Notes: a model not told the origin generated them from the letters alone. A stretch of DNA of 64,000 nt from Akkermansiaceae bacterium (GCA_905181965.1 CAJIZY010000013.1:124001-188000), one strand, 5' to 3'; shown: positions 27,835 to 37,552, counted from the stretch's first letter. Translations and numbers: made by a program.

Positions 27835-29349
27835 TCACTCAGAGCCGTACAAACCACGTGTCGCAATATCTAGAATATCGCAGACATTTTTTTTGAGAGT
27901 TTTTCCAACTGATATTTCGTCACCAATTCGAAGATACTCTTGGTCAATTTTGTAAGGAGGCCATGACGGTAAGCCTTCTCCGTTTGGATCCCCGGTTCTT
28001 GCAAATTGAACCCATTGATCAGCCATGAGTTTTGCAAGAGAATCATCTTTAGAATCAACATGAGTATTAAACAAATATTTTAACTCTGCAGCATGAGGAG
28101 CCCAACCATTTTTAACGAATTCGTATTGGTAAGTGGGCGATTTCACCTTCCGCATCCCTTCCAATAGCTGCCGGGCTGGTTGCACAAACCAACTATCAGT
28201 AATATAATTTACCGCGGCTTTTTGAAGTTCTTCCTGGCTTTCACCTGGATACAACGCCAATACGGCATCTGTCTTATCCTGGTAAAATGCCTTAAGCTTG
28301 TCCGCAAACACCTTACGGTTTTTAGACTTTGCGAAATACCAAAAATACGCACCTTCATTTTTGGTTGTTCCAATCATCGTTGGAACATCAGCCTGCTCAC
28401 CCCTTGAAAAGATTTCTGCAGGATGAGCTGATAACAAACAGCCATCAATCGTTACTCGAGTTTTAAAATAGGACGACCTAGCTACGATTTTTTCCCCAGA
28501 GAGCTTTCGTAGATCTTTTATCGATAGCCCATCGGCATACTTAAGACCAATCTCCTCTGCACTCCCTACGGGGCCGACCGCATCTTTGAGCCGAACGATA
28601 TTAGGCTCAGCCAATTTATTGACGTATCCAAACATCCAAGGGCTCTGCATGATTGCCCGGGCAAAGAGCCCCTTCGCTAAAGGTGAAGAACATAGGGCGC
28701 TCACGCTAGTCCCCCCCGCTGACTCCCCAAAGATAGTCACGTTATTTGGATCACCACCAAAACCCTTAATATTTTTCTTAACCCAGTGTAGCGCTGCAAT
28801 CTGGTCGAAGAGACCATAATTTCCCGACACCCCTTTAGGAGACTCAGCAGACAACTCAGGGTGCGCTAAAAAACCAAGGGCCCCTAAACGGTAATTCAAA
28901 GAAACAAGAACGACATTACGATTTGCAAACCCTTCACCGTCTGAATACCCCTTATGCCCATAACCTTGATTAAGGCCACCGCCATGGATCCAAACCATGA
29001 CCGGTAAATTAGCCTCAGGTTTCCCAGCTCGCTTCGTCCAAATATTCAAATACAAACAGTCCTCACTCAGTGAGATTGATGCGTTCTTTTTTAGTTTTTG
29101 TGGGGCTGCCGCACTGAATTGATCGCATTCCCTTACTCCTTTCCACTTCTTGGGAGGTTTTGGCAAGCGCCATCGAAGCTCTCCTATTGGAGGCGTGGCA
29201 TAAGGAATTCCTCGAAAAACACGCAAGTGAGTTTTCTCGTCCAAGACGAGTCCTGAAACCTTTCCTTGTTGCACTTCAACATGGAGCTGCTCCGCCCCAA
29301 AGGATAAGCGGAAGCTCGCTAATAGTAATAATATTAATAGGGTTTTCAT
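27835..29349 (-). CDS. Exported type-B carboxylesterase
   Basis: The 504-residue protein has a signal peptide (MKTLLILLLLASFRLSFGAEQ). The alpha/beta-hydrolase features are those of the type-B carboxylesterase/lipase family: FRGIPYATPPIGELRW, SEDCLYLNIW, oxyanion hole HGGG (residues 122-125), nucleophile Ser210 in FGESAGGTS, the acid in GTTKNEGAYF, and the catalytic His in PHAAELKYLF. It is the last gene of the minus-strand operon, 11 nt after the aldehyde dehydrogenase stop. It probably hydrolyses an ester outside the cytoplasm, releasing the substrate that the operon's symporter imports. Which ester is not visible from sequence. Confidence 0.9.
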   Translation of the reverse strand: MKTLLILLLLASFRLSFGAEQLHVEVQQGKVSGLVLDEKTHLRVFRGIPYATPPIGELRWRLPKPPKKWKGVRECDQFSAAAPQKLKKNASISLSEDCLYLNIWTKRAGKPEANLPVMVWIHGGGLNQGYGHKGYSDGEGFANRNVVLVSLNYRLGALGFLAHPELSAESPKGVSGNYGLFDQIAALHWVKKNIKGFGGDPNNVTIFGESAGGTSVSALCSSPLAKGLFARAIMQSPWMFGYVNKLAEPNIVRLKDAVGPVGSAEEIGLKYADGLSIKDLRKLSGEKIVARSSYFKTRVTIDGCLLSAHPAEIFSRGEQADVPTMIGTTKNEGAYFWYFAKSKNRKVFADKLKAFYQDKTDAVLALYPGESQEELQKAAVNYITDSWFVQPARQLLEGMRKVKSPTYQYEFVKNGWAPHAAELKYLFNTHVDSKDDSLAKLMADQWVQFARTGDPNGEGLPSWPPYKIDQEYLRIGDEISVGKTLKKNVCDILDIATRGLYGSE

Positions 29350-29360
29350 TAGTTTTATTT

Positions 29361-30776
29361 CTATCGAGAGTGAATTACAACAGCCTTCATTTCCGTCATT
29401 TCCTCGATGGCATATTTAGGGCCTTCACGCCCGATACCACTCTGTTTCATACCACCATAGGGCATACCATCAGTCCTCCAGAGTGGGCCCCAATTAATAT
29501 GAATATTTCCGCTATCAACTTCCCGTGAAAAACGCATTGCTCTATCAATATCTTGAGTAAATACACTCGCATGTAGTCCATACTTTGTATCGTTTGCCAG
29601 TTTGATCGCCTCATCGATATCTTTCACCCGTAAAACTGCCAAGGCCGGGCCAAATAGCTCCTCTCGACAAACCTTCATTCCCGTTTTTGCATCATCCAAA
29701 ATAGTTGCTTGCATCATCGTCCCATCGCGATCGCCACCGCATAAGATCTGAGCTCCTTCTTTCGCCGCTTCATCAACCCAAGATTTAACTCGAGCTGCAT
29801 CACACTCACGAACCATTGGCCCCATGTCAGTTTTGGCATGCAATTGGTTCCCGACCACTAACGACTCAACCTTGGGTAATAAGGCGGACATAACATCATC
29901 ATGAATTGTATCAGCAACAATTAAGCGCTGAGCCGAAATGCAAACTTGTCCAGCATTTGCATATCCCGAGCTTAGAGCTGCTTGAGCAACTTGCTCAGGA
30001 TTAGCATCGGGAAGAGCAATCAAGGGGCAGTTAGAACCAAGTTCCATCGTCACCTTTTTGAGTCCTGCCACCCGGCAAATTTGCTCACCTACTTCTTGGC
30101 TCCCTGTGAAAGTAATTTTTCGAACTCGTGGATCACTACAAATAGCTTCACCAACCACAGCACCACTTCCCGTGAGACAAGAGATTCCTAGCGGAGGTAA
30201 TCCAGCATCTAACAAGATCTCCACAAGTTTGAGAGACACCAAAGGGGTATCACTCGCAGGTTTAAGAATAACGCTATTACCAGCTGCCAAAGCAGGACCA
30301 ACTTTATGACACACCAAATTCAAAGGGAAATTAAAAGGGGCAATGGCAGCCACTACCCCACAAGGCACACGAAGGGTGAAACCTAACTTGTTTTTCACGT
30401 CCTTCCCACCCTCAAGCGGCAATAATTCACCGCCTAGCCTTTTGGCCTCTTCACCACTTAATTCAATCGTCTGAACGGCCCGGTCAACCTCAAAACGAGC
30501 CTCCCCAATCGTCTTCCCCTCTTCGGAACTTAAGGTCGTCGCAAGATCATCCATTCTCTTTCGCATGAGATTAGAAACTCGCCGTAAAATCTCAAAACGT
30601 TCATAGCCCGTCAGACTTGCCATTTGTTCAGCACCTTGAACTGCACCACACAAGGCTTCTTCAACATCAGTCGTCGAAGCCCTAGGAACGGTATCAATAA
30701 CGCTTCCATCATATGGATTAAGCACTTCCATCAATTCCTGACCACTTTTCCACGATCCGTTGAGATAAAATTTCAT
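29361..30776 (-). CDS. NAD(P)-dependent aldehyde dehydrogenase
   Basis: The 471-residue cytosolic ALDH-superfamily enzyme oxidises an aldehyde to a carboxylate. Landmarks are NPYDGSVIDTVPRAS near the N-terminus, IAPFNFPLNLVCHKVGPALA and ILKPASDTPL (cofactor binding), TGSQEVGE, ELGSNCPLIA (general base Glu) and NAGQVCISAQR (catalytic Cys). LFGPALAVLRV, GLHASVFT and GGMKQSGIGREGPKYAIEEM follow. It is closest in feel to the lactaldehyde/glyceraldehyde-phosphate/semialdehyde dehydrogenase group. It lies 18 nt after the symporter gene. In context it probably completes oxidation of the alcohol handled by the Fe-type dehydrogenase. Confidence 0.92.
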   Translation of the reverse strand: MKFYLNGSWKSGQELMEVLNPYDGSVIDTVPRASTTDVEEALCGAVQGAEQMASLTGYERFEILRRVSNLMRKRMDDLATTLSSEEGKTIGEARFEVDRAVQTIELSGEEAKRLGGELLPLEGGKDVKNKLGFTLRVPCGVVAAIAPFNFPLNLVCHKVGPALAAGNSVILKPASDTPLVSLKLVEILLDAGLPPLGISCLTGSGAVVGEAICSDPRVRKITFTGSQEVGEQICRVAGLKKVTMELGSNCPLIALPDANPEQVAQAALSSGYANAGQVCISAQRLIVADTIHDDVMSALLPKVESLVVGNQLHAKTDMGPMVRECDAARVKSWVDEAAKEGAQILCGGDRDGTMMQATILDDAKTGMKVCREELFGPALAVLRVKDIDEAIKLANDTKYGLHASVFTQDIDRAMRFSREVDSGNIHINWGPLWRTDGMPYGGMKQSGIGREGPKYAIEEMTEMKAVVIHSR

Positions 30777-30794
30777 TGTAGCAATAATAGTGGA

Positions 30795-32285
30795 TTAAAA
30801 TTTCATAACCTCCTCAATATCTCGAGGAAGAGGATCTGGTTTTGAAAATAAAGAAAGACCCACGAATAGCGTGGTCGAAACCAATAAAGCGATTGCACCT
30901 CCAGCGATTCCATAGGCAATTTTGAAGCCCATTAGTTGATAGACCACGAAGCCACCATTAATCAGTAAGCTTGAGATAATCGCAGCCGATGCGGCCTTCT
31001 TGGTTGCTCCCCTCCAATTAAGGCCAAATCCAATCACAGGGACTAGAGCTGAAGCAAATACCCCCCATCCAAATGCCCCCAACTGACCCACCAGTTGGCT
31101 TGGTGAAGTAAGTGCACATATTGCGGCTAGTAAAGCCAGCCCCACCGTCGCAATGCGCGCCCAAAACAGCTCATCCCTAGGTGCCGAAAAACCCAAAGCT
31201 TTGGGAAGGTCATGGACTAAAGCCGCCGCTCCGATGTTAAGAAAACCATCAGCAGTAGACATAATTGCGGCAAACAACCCCGCAAAAACCAAGCCTGCAA
31301 GAACTGGATGGGCATAGTGCTGAAGGAACTGGGCTGCAGCGTCATCCGCACGACTAAGCTCAGCATGATCTCCACTAACAACGAGAGCTCTCATCAGAAG
31401 CCCAATACTAATCCATAGTAAGGCCGTCAAAGTGTAGCCTCCAAGCGTGATCGGAAGAGTCAACCGGGCATCTTCAACTCGCCGACTCATCATCATCTTG
31501 GTCACCACATGAGGTTGGCCAACAACCCCAAGGGTAAAAATTAATAGCCAAGAGAGACAACCAATCATACCAAGAGTCCCCCACGGACCAGCAGACTCTG
31601 CGTTATCGGCTAAAATCAAATGTGTCATCCCCCCGATACCCCCGTCAATCTCACCTATTGCAGTGAAAAAAATCAGAACCGCCACAAGCATCATAATAAT
31701 CCCCTGAAAGAGATCGGTGTAGACCGAGGCGATGATACCACCTGTCACACAGTAGAAGACCAAAACAGCGCTTGAAATGGCCACACAAAACATCACCGAC
31801 TCATGCCCCCACATCTCATTACGAGCGAAAATCTCCTGGAGAACAAAAGCCATCGCTTTGATCTGAGTTGCCAGATAAGCGACTACCCCACAGAGAATCG
31901 CAAGAGAAACTAACCCCCTAACTTTCTCAGAACTATAACGAGCTGCCGCAATATCAGGCAACGAAATGGCATTGCGAAGTTCAGCGAGAATTCGAATTCG
32001 CTTCGCCACTAAAAAAAATGCAAGTGCCCAACCAATCGGGGTGGTAACGAGAATCCAGAACGAACTCATCCCCATCCGGTAAACTAGACCAGGCCCCCCA
32101 ACAAAACCGAAACCACTCATGATACTTGAGAATAGGGCAATTCCGGTGATGACGACTCCGAGATTCCGACTCGCCATGAAAAAGTCATGGGTATTAGTCG
32201 TGCGTTTCCAAGCCCATAGACCAATAGCGATACATATAGCCATGTATCCAAAAACAAATCCCAGCGTGATCTGATTAGGCGTCAT
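30795..32285 (-). CDS. Sodium:solute symporter (SSS family)
   Basis: The 496-residue integral membrane protein has about 13 hydrophobic segments. SSS landmarks are TNTHDFFMASRNLGVVITGIA, SSIMSGFGFVGGPGLVYRMG, and the conserved GLVFAGLFAAIMSTADGFLN block near the sodium-binding helix, plus FFLVAKRIRILAEL. The family imports organic acids, sugars or amino acids with Na+. It overlaps by 11 nt a small four-helix membrane protein encoded just upstream, an arrangement similar to acetate permease ActP and its small partner. The operon predicts import of a carboxylate or hydroxy-acid released by the exported esterase. Confidence 0.9.
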   Translation of the reverse strand: MTPNQITLGFVFGYMAICIAIGLWAWKRTTNTHDFFMASRNLGVVITGIALFSSIMSGFGFVGGPGLVYRMGMSSFWILVTTPIGWALAFFLVAKRIRILAELRNAISLPDIAAARYSSEKVRGLVSLAILCGVVAYLATQIKAMAFVLQEIFARNEMWGHESVMFCVAISSAVLVFYCVTGGIIASVYTDLFQGIIMMLVAVLIFFTAIGEIDGGIGGMTHLILADNAESAGPWGTLGMIGCLSWLLIFTLGVVGQPHVVTKMMMSRRVEDARLTLPITLGGYTLTALLWISIGLLMRALVVSGDHAELSRADDAAAQFLQHYAHPVLAGLVFAGLFAAIMSTADGFLNIGAAALVHDLPKALGFSAPRDELFWARIATVGLALLAAICALTSPSQLVGQLGAFGWGVFASALVPVIGFGLNWRGATKKAASAAIISSLLINGGFVVYQLMGFKIAYGIAGGAIALLVSTTLFVGLSLFSKPDPLPRDIEEVMKF

Positions 32286-32793
32286 AATCTCCTTCCTTGG
32301 AATTCATTTCTGCCTTCAAATTTTCAAAAGCCTCTTGATCATGTGACGAGTAAACCCAACTGCGAAATTTGACGACGTATAAGATGGAAAACACGACAGC
32401 CATCGGCCACATCCCGAATACCAATAAAGTAGTTGGTAACGGAAACCCTAGGATAAAAGGAGCCTCTATCACACCCTGGCGATAACTGATCATGAGCATG
32501 GTGAAAATTAATAAATAGGCTCCTCCACATACGATCACCACCCATCGGTGGGTCTTCTCTCCACAGATGCTCACCCATATACAGACTACGAATAAAATAA
32601 TCTGAAGTGCTCCGAACAACCAACCCAGGGCCAAAAACCCATCATGTCGACTTGCATCCCCTCCTTGACTCATTGATGGGAAAATTGGGTGTAAATTACC
32701 ACTTATTGAATCGGGAGCTGGTTGGAGTAAGATCGTAAACACAATTCCCATAAGAGCTATAAGCAGGAAAAAAATAACGGAATAAGATTTCAT
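32275..32793 (-). CDS. Small membrane protein, likely symporter partner
   Basis: The 172-residue protein has about four transmembrane helices (VIFFLLIALMGIVFTILL; GALQIILFVVCIWVSIC; WVVIVCGGAYLLIFTMLMIS; LLVFGMWPMAVVFSILYVV), with a charged C-terminal tail. I do not recognise a named family. It sits 3 nt downstream of the Fe-alcohol dehydrogenase and overlaps the symporter start. Small accessory membrane proteins are commonly coupled to SSS symporters, so a role in symporter assembly or regulation is a reasonable inference. Confidence 0.7.
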   Translation of the reverse strand: MKSYSVIFFLLIALMGIVFTILLQPAPDSISGNLHPIFPSMSQGGDASRHDGFLALGWLFGALQIILFVVCIWVSICGEKTHRWVVIVCGGAYLLIFTMLMISYRQGVIEAPFILGFPLPTTLLVFGMWPMAVVFSILYVVKFRSWVYSSHDQEAFENLKAEMNSKEGDYDA

Positions 32794-32796
32794 AGT

Positions 32797-33984
32797 TCAA
32801 AAGCTTTCCTTCAAAATATTTAGCAAGTCAGACTCCGAGACTTCAGTAGGTGACAGCTCCATTAAACGCTTCAAAGAGAAGGCAGTAGCAGCCAGTTCCG
32901 GAAGATCTTCTCGCTCAGCGCCCACCGCACTCAAACAATCTGGCAAGCCGCACTCCTTTCTCAATCGAATCACTTCGTTGATGGCTTCTTCAGCAGAATT
33001 TGTAACCCCCAAAAATTTACCAATCTCAGCGATACGCGATTCTCGGACCGGTCGCATGTGGCGCATTACCTCAGGCAAAACGATACCATTGCCAATCCCA
33101 TGCGAGCACTGATACCGACCCCCAATCGGATATTCGAGAGCGTGAGCCAAAGTTACTCCACAATTTGAAAATGCTAACCCACCTAAGTTAGCGGCCAAAG
33201 CCATACCAGATCGGGCCTCAATATTTTTGGGGTTTTTCGTCGCCTCGATGAGGTGCTCACCAACCAGCCGAATAGCCTTTTCAGCATAGAGATCTCCCAA
33301 GGGATGATTCCCCTCATATGGTCGCACCCCTAATTCAGATTCCTCTAGGCGATAAAATTCTATAGCAAGGTATGCTTCAATCGCGTGCGTCAAAGCATCA
33401 ACACCGCTTTCTGCAGTGAGTTTAGCTGGGCAAGTTAAGCTTAGCTCGGGATCAATAATTGCAACTTCAGGCCGCAAACGAGAGCTTAGAGCTGCGGCCT
33501 TCATTCCGTTACAGCTATTCAAAACCACGGCGGATGCTGAAGATTCACTGCCTGTTCCCGCTGTGGTTGGAATACAAACAAGAGGTCCAATAGGCCCTGG
33601 GATCTGATCAAACCCAAATAAAGATTCAGGCTCTTTGCCGGAGCTCACTGCGGCACAGGTCATCTTTGCTAAATCCATATTGCTCCCCCCTCCAATTGCG
33701 ACGACAACATCAGGTTTAAAATCTTGATGTAGATTCATGCATTGCCTCACCATATCAGTTGAAGGCTCTGCCTCCCCATCAGCAAAAACATGCGTTTCAC
33801 CTTTAATTAAGTTCGCTGCACGTTTCAAAATACCAAGAGACTCGAGAATAGGATCCGACAAAATCATCACTCGTTTAGCCCGAAACTGATCAACAACTTG
33901 ACCCAAGAGATTCAATGACCCTGCTCCGAATATTAATCGGCTATTTGCAAAGCTGTTCCAAGTTGTCCTCATACCTAGTGTCAC
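32797..33984 (-). CDS. Iron-type (group III) alcohol dehydrogenase
   Basis: The protein is about 395 residues; GTG at 33984 overlaps the SDR stop, and ATG at 33972 is an alternative. Family features are SRLIFGAGSLNLLGQ, the NAD-binding VVVAIGGGSNMDLAK, PTTAGTGSESSASAVVLN, DPELSLTCPAKLTAESGVDALTHAIEAY (metal ligands Asp and His) and HALEYPIGGRYQCSHGIGN (two more His ligands). It is longer than maleylacetate reductases (about 350 residues) and lacks their typical start, so an alcohol or hydroxy-acid dehydrogenase is preferred. In the operon it would yield the aldehyde or semialdehyde used by the downstream aldehyde dehydrogenase. Confidence 0.88.
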   Translation of the reverse strand: MTLGMRTTWNSFANSRLIFGAGSLNLLGQVVDQFRAKRVMILSDPILESLGILKRAANLIKGETHVFADGEAEPSTDMVRQCMNLHQDFKPDVVVAIGGGSNMDLAKMTCAAVSSGKEPESLFGFDQIPGPIGPLVCIPTTAGTGSESSASAVVLNSCNGMKAAALSSRLRPEVAIIDPELSLTCPAKLTAESGVDALTHAIEAYLAIEFYRLEESELGVRPYEGNHPLGDLYAEKAIRLVGEHLIEATKNPKNIEARSGMALAANLGGLAFSNCGVTLAHALEYPIGGRYQCSHGIGNGIVLPEVMRHMRPVRESRIAEIGKFLGVTNSAEEAINEVIRLRKECGLPDCLSAVGAEREDLPELAATAFSLKRLMELSPTEVSESDLLNILKESF

Positions 33985-34736
33985 ATTGTTCTTCCGCCAT
34001 CCACCACTTGTAACTGCCCTGTTACCATTGCATTGCCAGTCGCTAGATACACGATCGCATCCGTAATATCATCTGGCGTGGAAAGGCGAGGGATTGGAAA
34101 AGAGGCCACTCGCCCTTCCATTTCTTCATCACTTAAATTCTGGCGTAGCCAACGACTATCAATTGGCCCCGGGCAAACGGCATTCACCCTAATCTCAGGA
34201 GCTAAGGCACGCGCAAGAGATTTCGTCATAGTATTGAGAGCCCCCTTACTTGCGCAGTATGCCAGTGACGAGCCAAATCCAGAGATGCCTGCAACCGATG
34301 AAACATTTACTACAGCAGCCTGATCACTTTTTCTTAACAGGGGGACTGCTGCCCTGATCACAAAAAAGGGGCCTTTTGTATTCACTGCTAAGATCTCATC
34401 CCATTTCTCTTCTGACATTGAATCCAAATCAGTCGGCTCCACGAAATGAGTCATGCCTGCACAATTAACCACTAAATCAAGCTGACCAAATCGTGACGCT
34501 ACCTTCGCTAGCAACTCGACCACTTGTGAATCTTGGCTCACATCACATTCCACTAAGATTGCTTTACGATCCTGGCCTTCAATTAATCTCACCGTCTCTT
34601 GCGCTTCCTCTTCATCAAACTTTGGATAAGTTACCACTATATCATAGCCCAAGGTGGCAAAGCGCAAAGCACAAGAGCGTCCCACTCCAGTTGCGGATCC
34701 TGTTACCAAGGCAATTCCTTGAAATTTTTTATTCAT
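33981..34736 (-). CDS. Short-chain dehydrogenase/reductase
   Basis: The 251-residue classical SDR has the cofactor motif ALVTGSATGVGRSCA, the VNCAGMTHF (NAG-type) block, the active-site Ser in VVNVSSVAGISG, YCASKGALN (YxxxK) and the family tail NAVCPGPIDSRWL and VTGQLQVVDGG. The substrate is not predictable from sequence. Its stop overlaps the GTG of the Fe-alcohol dehydrogenase and its start overlaps the thiolase stop. Being between a thiolase and an alcohol dehydrogenase, it could oxidise a 3-hydroxyacyl or cyclic alcohol intermediate; that is inference. Confidence 0.9.
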   Translation of the reverse strand: MNKKFQGIALVTGSATGVGRSCALRFATLGYDIVVTYPKFDEEEAQETVRLIEGQDRKAILVECDVSQDSQVVELLAKVASRFGQLDLVVNCAGMTHFVEPTDLDSMSEEKWDEILAVNTKGPFFVIRAAVPLLRKSDQAAVVNVSSVAGISGFGSSLAYCASKGALNTMTKSLARALAPEIRVNAVCPGPIDSRWLRQNLSDEEMEGRVASFPIPRLSTPDDITDAIVYLATGNAMVTGQLQVVDGGRTM

Positions 34737-35941
34737 GGCCTTTCAATTAAAATAGCAAACCCCTGACCTACGCCAACGCACATCGTACACAATGCATATC
34801 TTTTGCCCTTTCTTCTCTCAAGCTCATTCAGCATGGTTGTCATTAATTTTGTTCCTGTAGCTCCTAAGGGGTGACCTAATGCAATTGCTCCCCCATTGGG
34901 ATTCACGAAGTCTGCGTCATCGGGGATTCCCAGTTCACGTAAAACTGCAAGACATTGCGAGGCGAAAGCCTCGTTCAACTCGATGAAATCGACTTCGGAA
35001 AGCTTTACTCCAGTCCGGTCTAACAAGCGTCGAGTCGCAGGAGCTGGCCCAATTCCCATAATATTAGGTCTAACTCCGATGACCGCCGAACCAACGATTC
35101 GCGCCAATGGTTGAAGGCCATGTCGGTTGACCGATTGATCAGAAGCAATCAAAAGAGCACAGGCACCATCGTTGATGCCACATGCATTGCCAGCCGTGAT
35201 TGTCCCATCAGGTCTCACGAAGGGATTTAGCTTTGCCAATCCTTCAAGACTTGTTTGAGCCCTCGGCTGCTCATCCTTACTCATCACAAGAGCTTCTTGG
35301 CGGCGTTGTGGAACCAAAATCTCGACAATCTCTTCCGCAAAAAACCCAGCCCTCTCAGCACGCTCTGTTCGAAGCTGACTACGGTAGGCAAACTCATCTT
35401 GGTCCTCCCGACTAATCGCAAACTGCTCAGCAACATTCTCTCCAGTTTGCGGCATTGAATCGATACCAAACCGCGCCTTCATTTCAGGGTGAGGAAAACG
35501 CCAGCCCAGTGTGCTGTCGACCAATTCGGCTTTTCGCTCAAAAGAATGCTCTGACTTCGGCATAACGAAGGGAGCCCGAGACATCGACTCAACACCTCCA
35601 GCAAGACAAAGTTCAGCTTCGCCACATTGAATCGATCGAGCCACATTAGCCACAGCATCAGCACCTGAAGCACAAAGCCGGTTAACCGTCAGAGCTGCAA
35701 CAGATTCGGAAAGGCCACTTATTAAAGTCACCATCCGAGCAATATTCCGATTGTCTTCACCAGCCTGATTTGCACAACCTAGAACTACTTCATCTAATTC
35801 GCCCCAATCAATCTGAGTATATCGCTCTCTTAAAGCTTGGATTAGGGGCACGCAGAGATCATCTGGACGCACTGAGGAAAGCCGCCCTCCGTATGAACCT
35901 ATCGGTGTTCTTACTGCATCACAAATCCATGCTTCACTCAT
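34733..35941 (-). CDS. pcaF: 3-oxoadipyl-CoA thiolase
   Basis: The 402-residue thiolase cleaves 3-oxoadipyl-CoA with CoA to succinyl-CoA and acetyl-CoA. It follows the PcaF/PaaJ pattern rather than generic acetoacetyl-CoA thiolase: ICDAVRTPIGSYGGRLSSVR, DEVVLGCANQAGEDNRNIAR, TVNRLCASGADAV (acylated Cys), AGGVESMSRAPFVM, LGWRFPHPEMKARFGIDSMP, NPNGGAIALGHPLGATG (His) and LCTMCVGVGQG (second Cys). GWRF...MKA..G.DSMP is characteristic of PcaF as I know it. Start and stop overlap both neighbours, indicating translational coupling with the CoA-transferase and SDR. Confidence 0.9.
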   Translation of the reverse strand: MSEAWICDAVRTPIGSYGGRLSSVRPDDLCVPLIQALRERYTQIDWGELDEVVLGCANQAGEDNRNIARMVTLISGLSESVAALTVNRLCASGADAVANVARSIQCGEAELCLAGGVESMSRAPFVMPKSEHSFERKAELVDSTLGWRFPHPEMKARFGIDSMPQTGENVAEQFAISREDQDEFAYRSQLRTERAERAGFFAEEIVEILVPQRRQEALVMSKDEQPRAQTSLEGLAKLNPFVRPDGTITAGNACGINDGACALLIASDQSVNRHGLQPLARIVGSAVIGVRPNIMGIGPAPATRRLLDRTGVKLSEVDFIELNEAFASQCLAVLRELGIPDDADFVNPNGGAIALGHPLGATGTKLMTTMLNELERRKGKRYALCTMCVGVGQGFAILIERP

Positions 35942-36707
35942 GAGAGTTTCCTCCTCGCCTCTTTGGTTCTTCTAATCAGGTCGCGTAATGTCACAAGTTC
36001 TTCTTCGGAGGGAGATTCTGTTTGGCAAAGATTATTAGCAAAACGTATATCCCAGCCAGTTGAATCGCGTACTTGTTCTTTTGTCACACCAGCGTGGATC
36101 TTAGTGACAACCAATTCTTTACTCACTGAATCCGGTTCTAAGACCACCAAATCCGCTCTAACTTTGAAGGACCCCCAGAAAGTCCAGCATCCGATCGCTC
36201 GTTTCCACCTCGAAGGTAACCTGCTGAAGTCACAAAATCTACACGATCAACGAGCTTCCGTTTGTCATGTTCGATAATGATTAATGTCTTTTTTGCAAGT
36301 GCCGCAATTTCAGGAGCCCCACCAGCACCAGGCAACCGAACTTTTGGCGAGTCATATGAGCCAATCACCGTAGAATTAAGATTTGCAAATTTATCTACCT
36401 GCGCAGCACCTAGAAACCCTACTTCGACCCGGCCACTTTGTAACCAATGAGTAAAAATTTCAGGGGTGCTCACCACAGTATCAGCAGTTTCGGCAAGTTC
36501 TCCATCTCCGATAGAAAGCGGGAGAACCCTCGGCTTCGTTCCAATTGTCCCTGACTCGTAGATTAGGACTACGTTGGGCGCATGAGTCAACCTAGCTAGG
36601 TTGGCAGCCATTGATGGTATTCCAATACCAACAAAGCACACCGCACCATCACGGAGCAAGCGCGCTGCCGTGACTGTCATGATTTCCTGAGAGGTTGCTT
36701 CTTTCAT
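35938..36707 (-). pseudogene. pcaJ: 3-oxoadipate CoA-transferase subunit B, frameshifted
   Basis: The N-terminal frame (36707 down to 36138) carries PcaJ/CatJ features: TVTAARLLRDGAVCFVGIGI, YESGTIGTKPRVLPLSIGDG (catalytic Glu in ESG) and FLGAAQVDKFANLNSTVIG. KVRLPGAGGAPEIAALAKK follows. The frame is lost at 36172-36176, a run of five C on the plus strand. A sixth base would join it to the second frame (KVRADLVVLEPDSVSKELVV, then GVTKEQVRDSTGWDIRFA), which ends at 35938 overlapping the thiolase start. The rest of the operon is intact and the gap falls in a homopolymer, so a sequencing error is as likely as real decay. With subunit A it would transfer CoA from succinyl-CoA to 3-oxoadipate. Confidence 0.85.
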
Positions 36708-37549
36708 GAGCCGATACGTTCTCTAAATTCGCCAAACGATTTTGTCTCCAAAACGTGGTATTCCATCCACTCAAGAAAATTTTCTCTAGAACGTGATATT
36801 CCGTCCCACTCCTTATAGGCAGCATTATCGCGCTGATAATAATCATGCGCGTATGATGGAGACGCTCCACCCGGAACTTCACAAATTGTATCGATAGTCC
36901 AAGATGGTAACACCGTCACGTTTGACTTAACTGCAAACTCATCAACCACCTCTTCCACCGTCACCACGACACGTTTGGCTGCTAGCGCAATATCCTTCTG
37001 GACACCAATGATACCCCATAGCATCACATTACCTTGACGATCCGCTTGTTGGGCATGAATAATTGCGACATCAGGTTGAATCGCAGAGGTAACTGCGAGT
37101 TTATCCTTTGTAAAAGGACAATCTAAAAAACGAATACTCGGATTGTGCTGTGGGAGGTCAGAACCCACAAATCCTCGCAGAGCCCCAAACGGTAGCCCAG
37201 AGGCACCAGCTGTGTATGCCGCGCACATCGCGGCATGGCTACGCTCATCCAGCTCAAGGGAATTTGGCCAACCATTTTCGACGGCATCACGCAATCGATG
37301 TAAAGAACCCACGCCCGGATTACCTCCCCAAGAAAAAATGAGTTTATTCGCGCAACCCATTCCGATCATCTGATCATAAATTACATCAGGAGTGAGGCGG
37401 ATCAAAGTCAGACCTGTGATGCCTTGACGAATGATCTCTTGCGCCGCGGCAAAAGGAATCAAATGAGTAAACCCTTCAATGGCCACCTGCATTCCTGGTT
37501 CAATAGAGGACTTAATCGCTGATTGCAGATCGGTAATTTCAGGCATCAT
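36704..37549 (-). CDS. pcaI: 3-oxoadipate CoA-transferase subunit A
   Basis: The 281-residue protein matches the CatI/PcaI form known from Pseudomonas: VAIEGFTHLIPFAAAQEIIR, LTLIRLTPDVIYDQMIGMGC, KLIFSWGGNPGVGSLHRLRD, AAYTAGASGLPFGALRGFVG, DVAIIHAQQADRQGNVMLWG and VPGGASPSYAHDYY. It is the first gene of the nine-gene operon and starts at 37549 (ATG; a second ATG follows directly). A 17-nt palindrome lies 3 nt upstream of the start. Its stop overlaps the subunit B start (ATGA). Function: activation of 3-oxoadipate, or a similar dicarboxylate, to its CoA thioester. Confidence 0.92.
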   Translation of the reverse strand: MMPEITDLQSAIKSSIEPGMQVAIEGFTHLIPFAAAQEIIRQGITGLTLIRLTPDVIYDQMIGMGCANKLIFSWGGNPGVGSLHRLRDAVENGWPNSLELDERSHAAMCAAYTAGASGLPFGALRGFVGSDLPQHNPSIRFLDCPFTKDKLAVTSAIQPDVAIIHAQQADRQGNVMLWGIIGVQKDIALAAKRVVVTVEEVVDEFAVKSNVTVLPSWTIDTICEVPGGASPSYAHDYYQRDNAAYKEWDGISRSRENFLEWMEYHVLETKSFGEFRERIGS

Positions 37550-37552
37550 AAT

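Noticed and set aside
32797-33984. Maleylacetate reductase for a chloroaromatic pathway
   Set aside because: The protein is longer than that group and no chlorocatechol genes are present; a general Fe-type alcohol dehydrogenase fits better.
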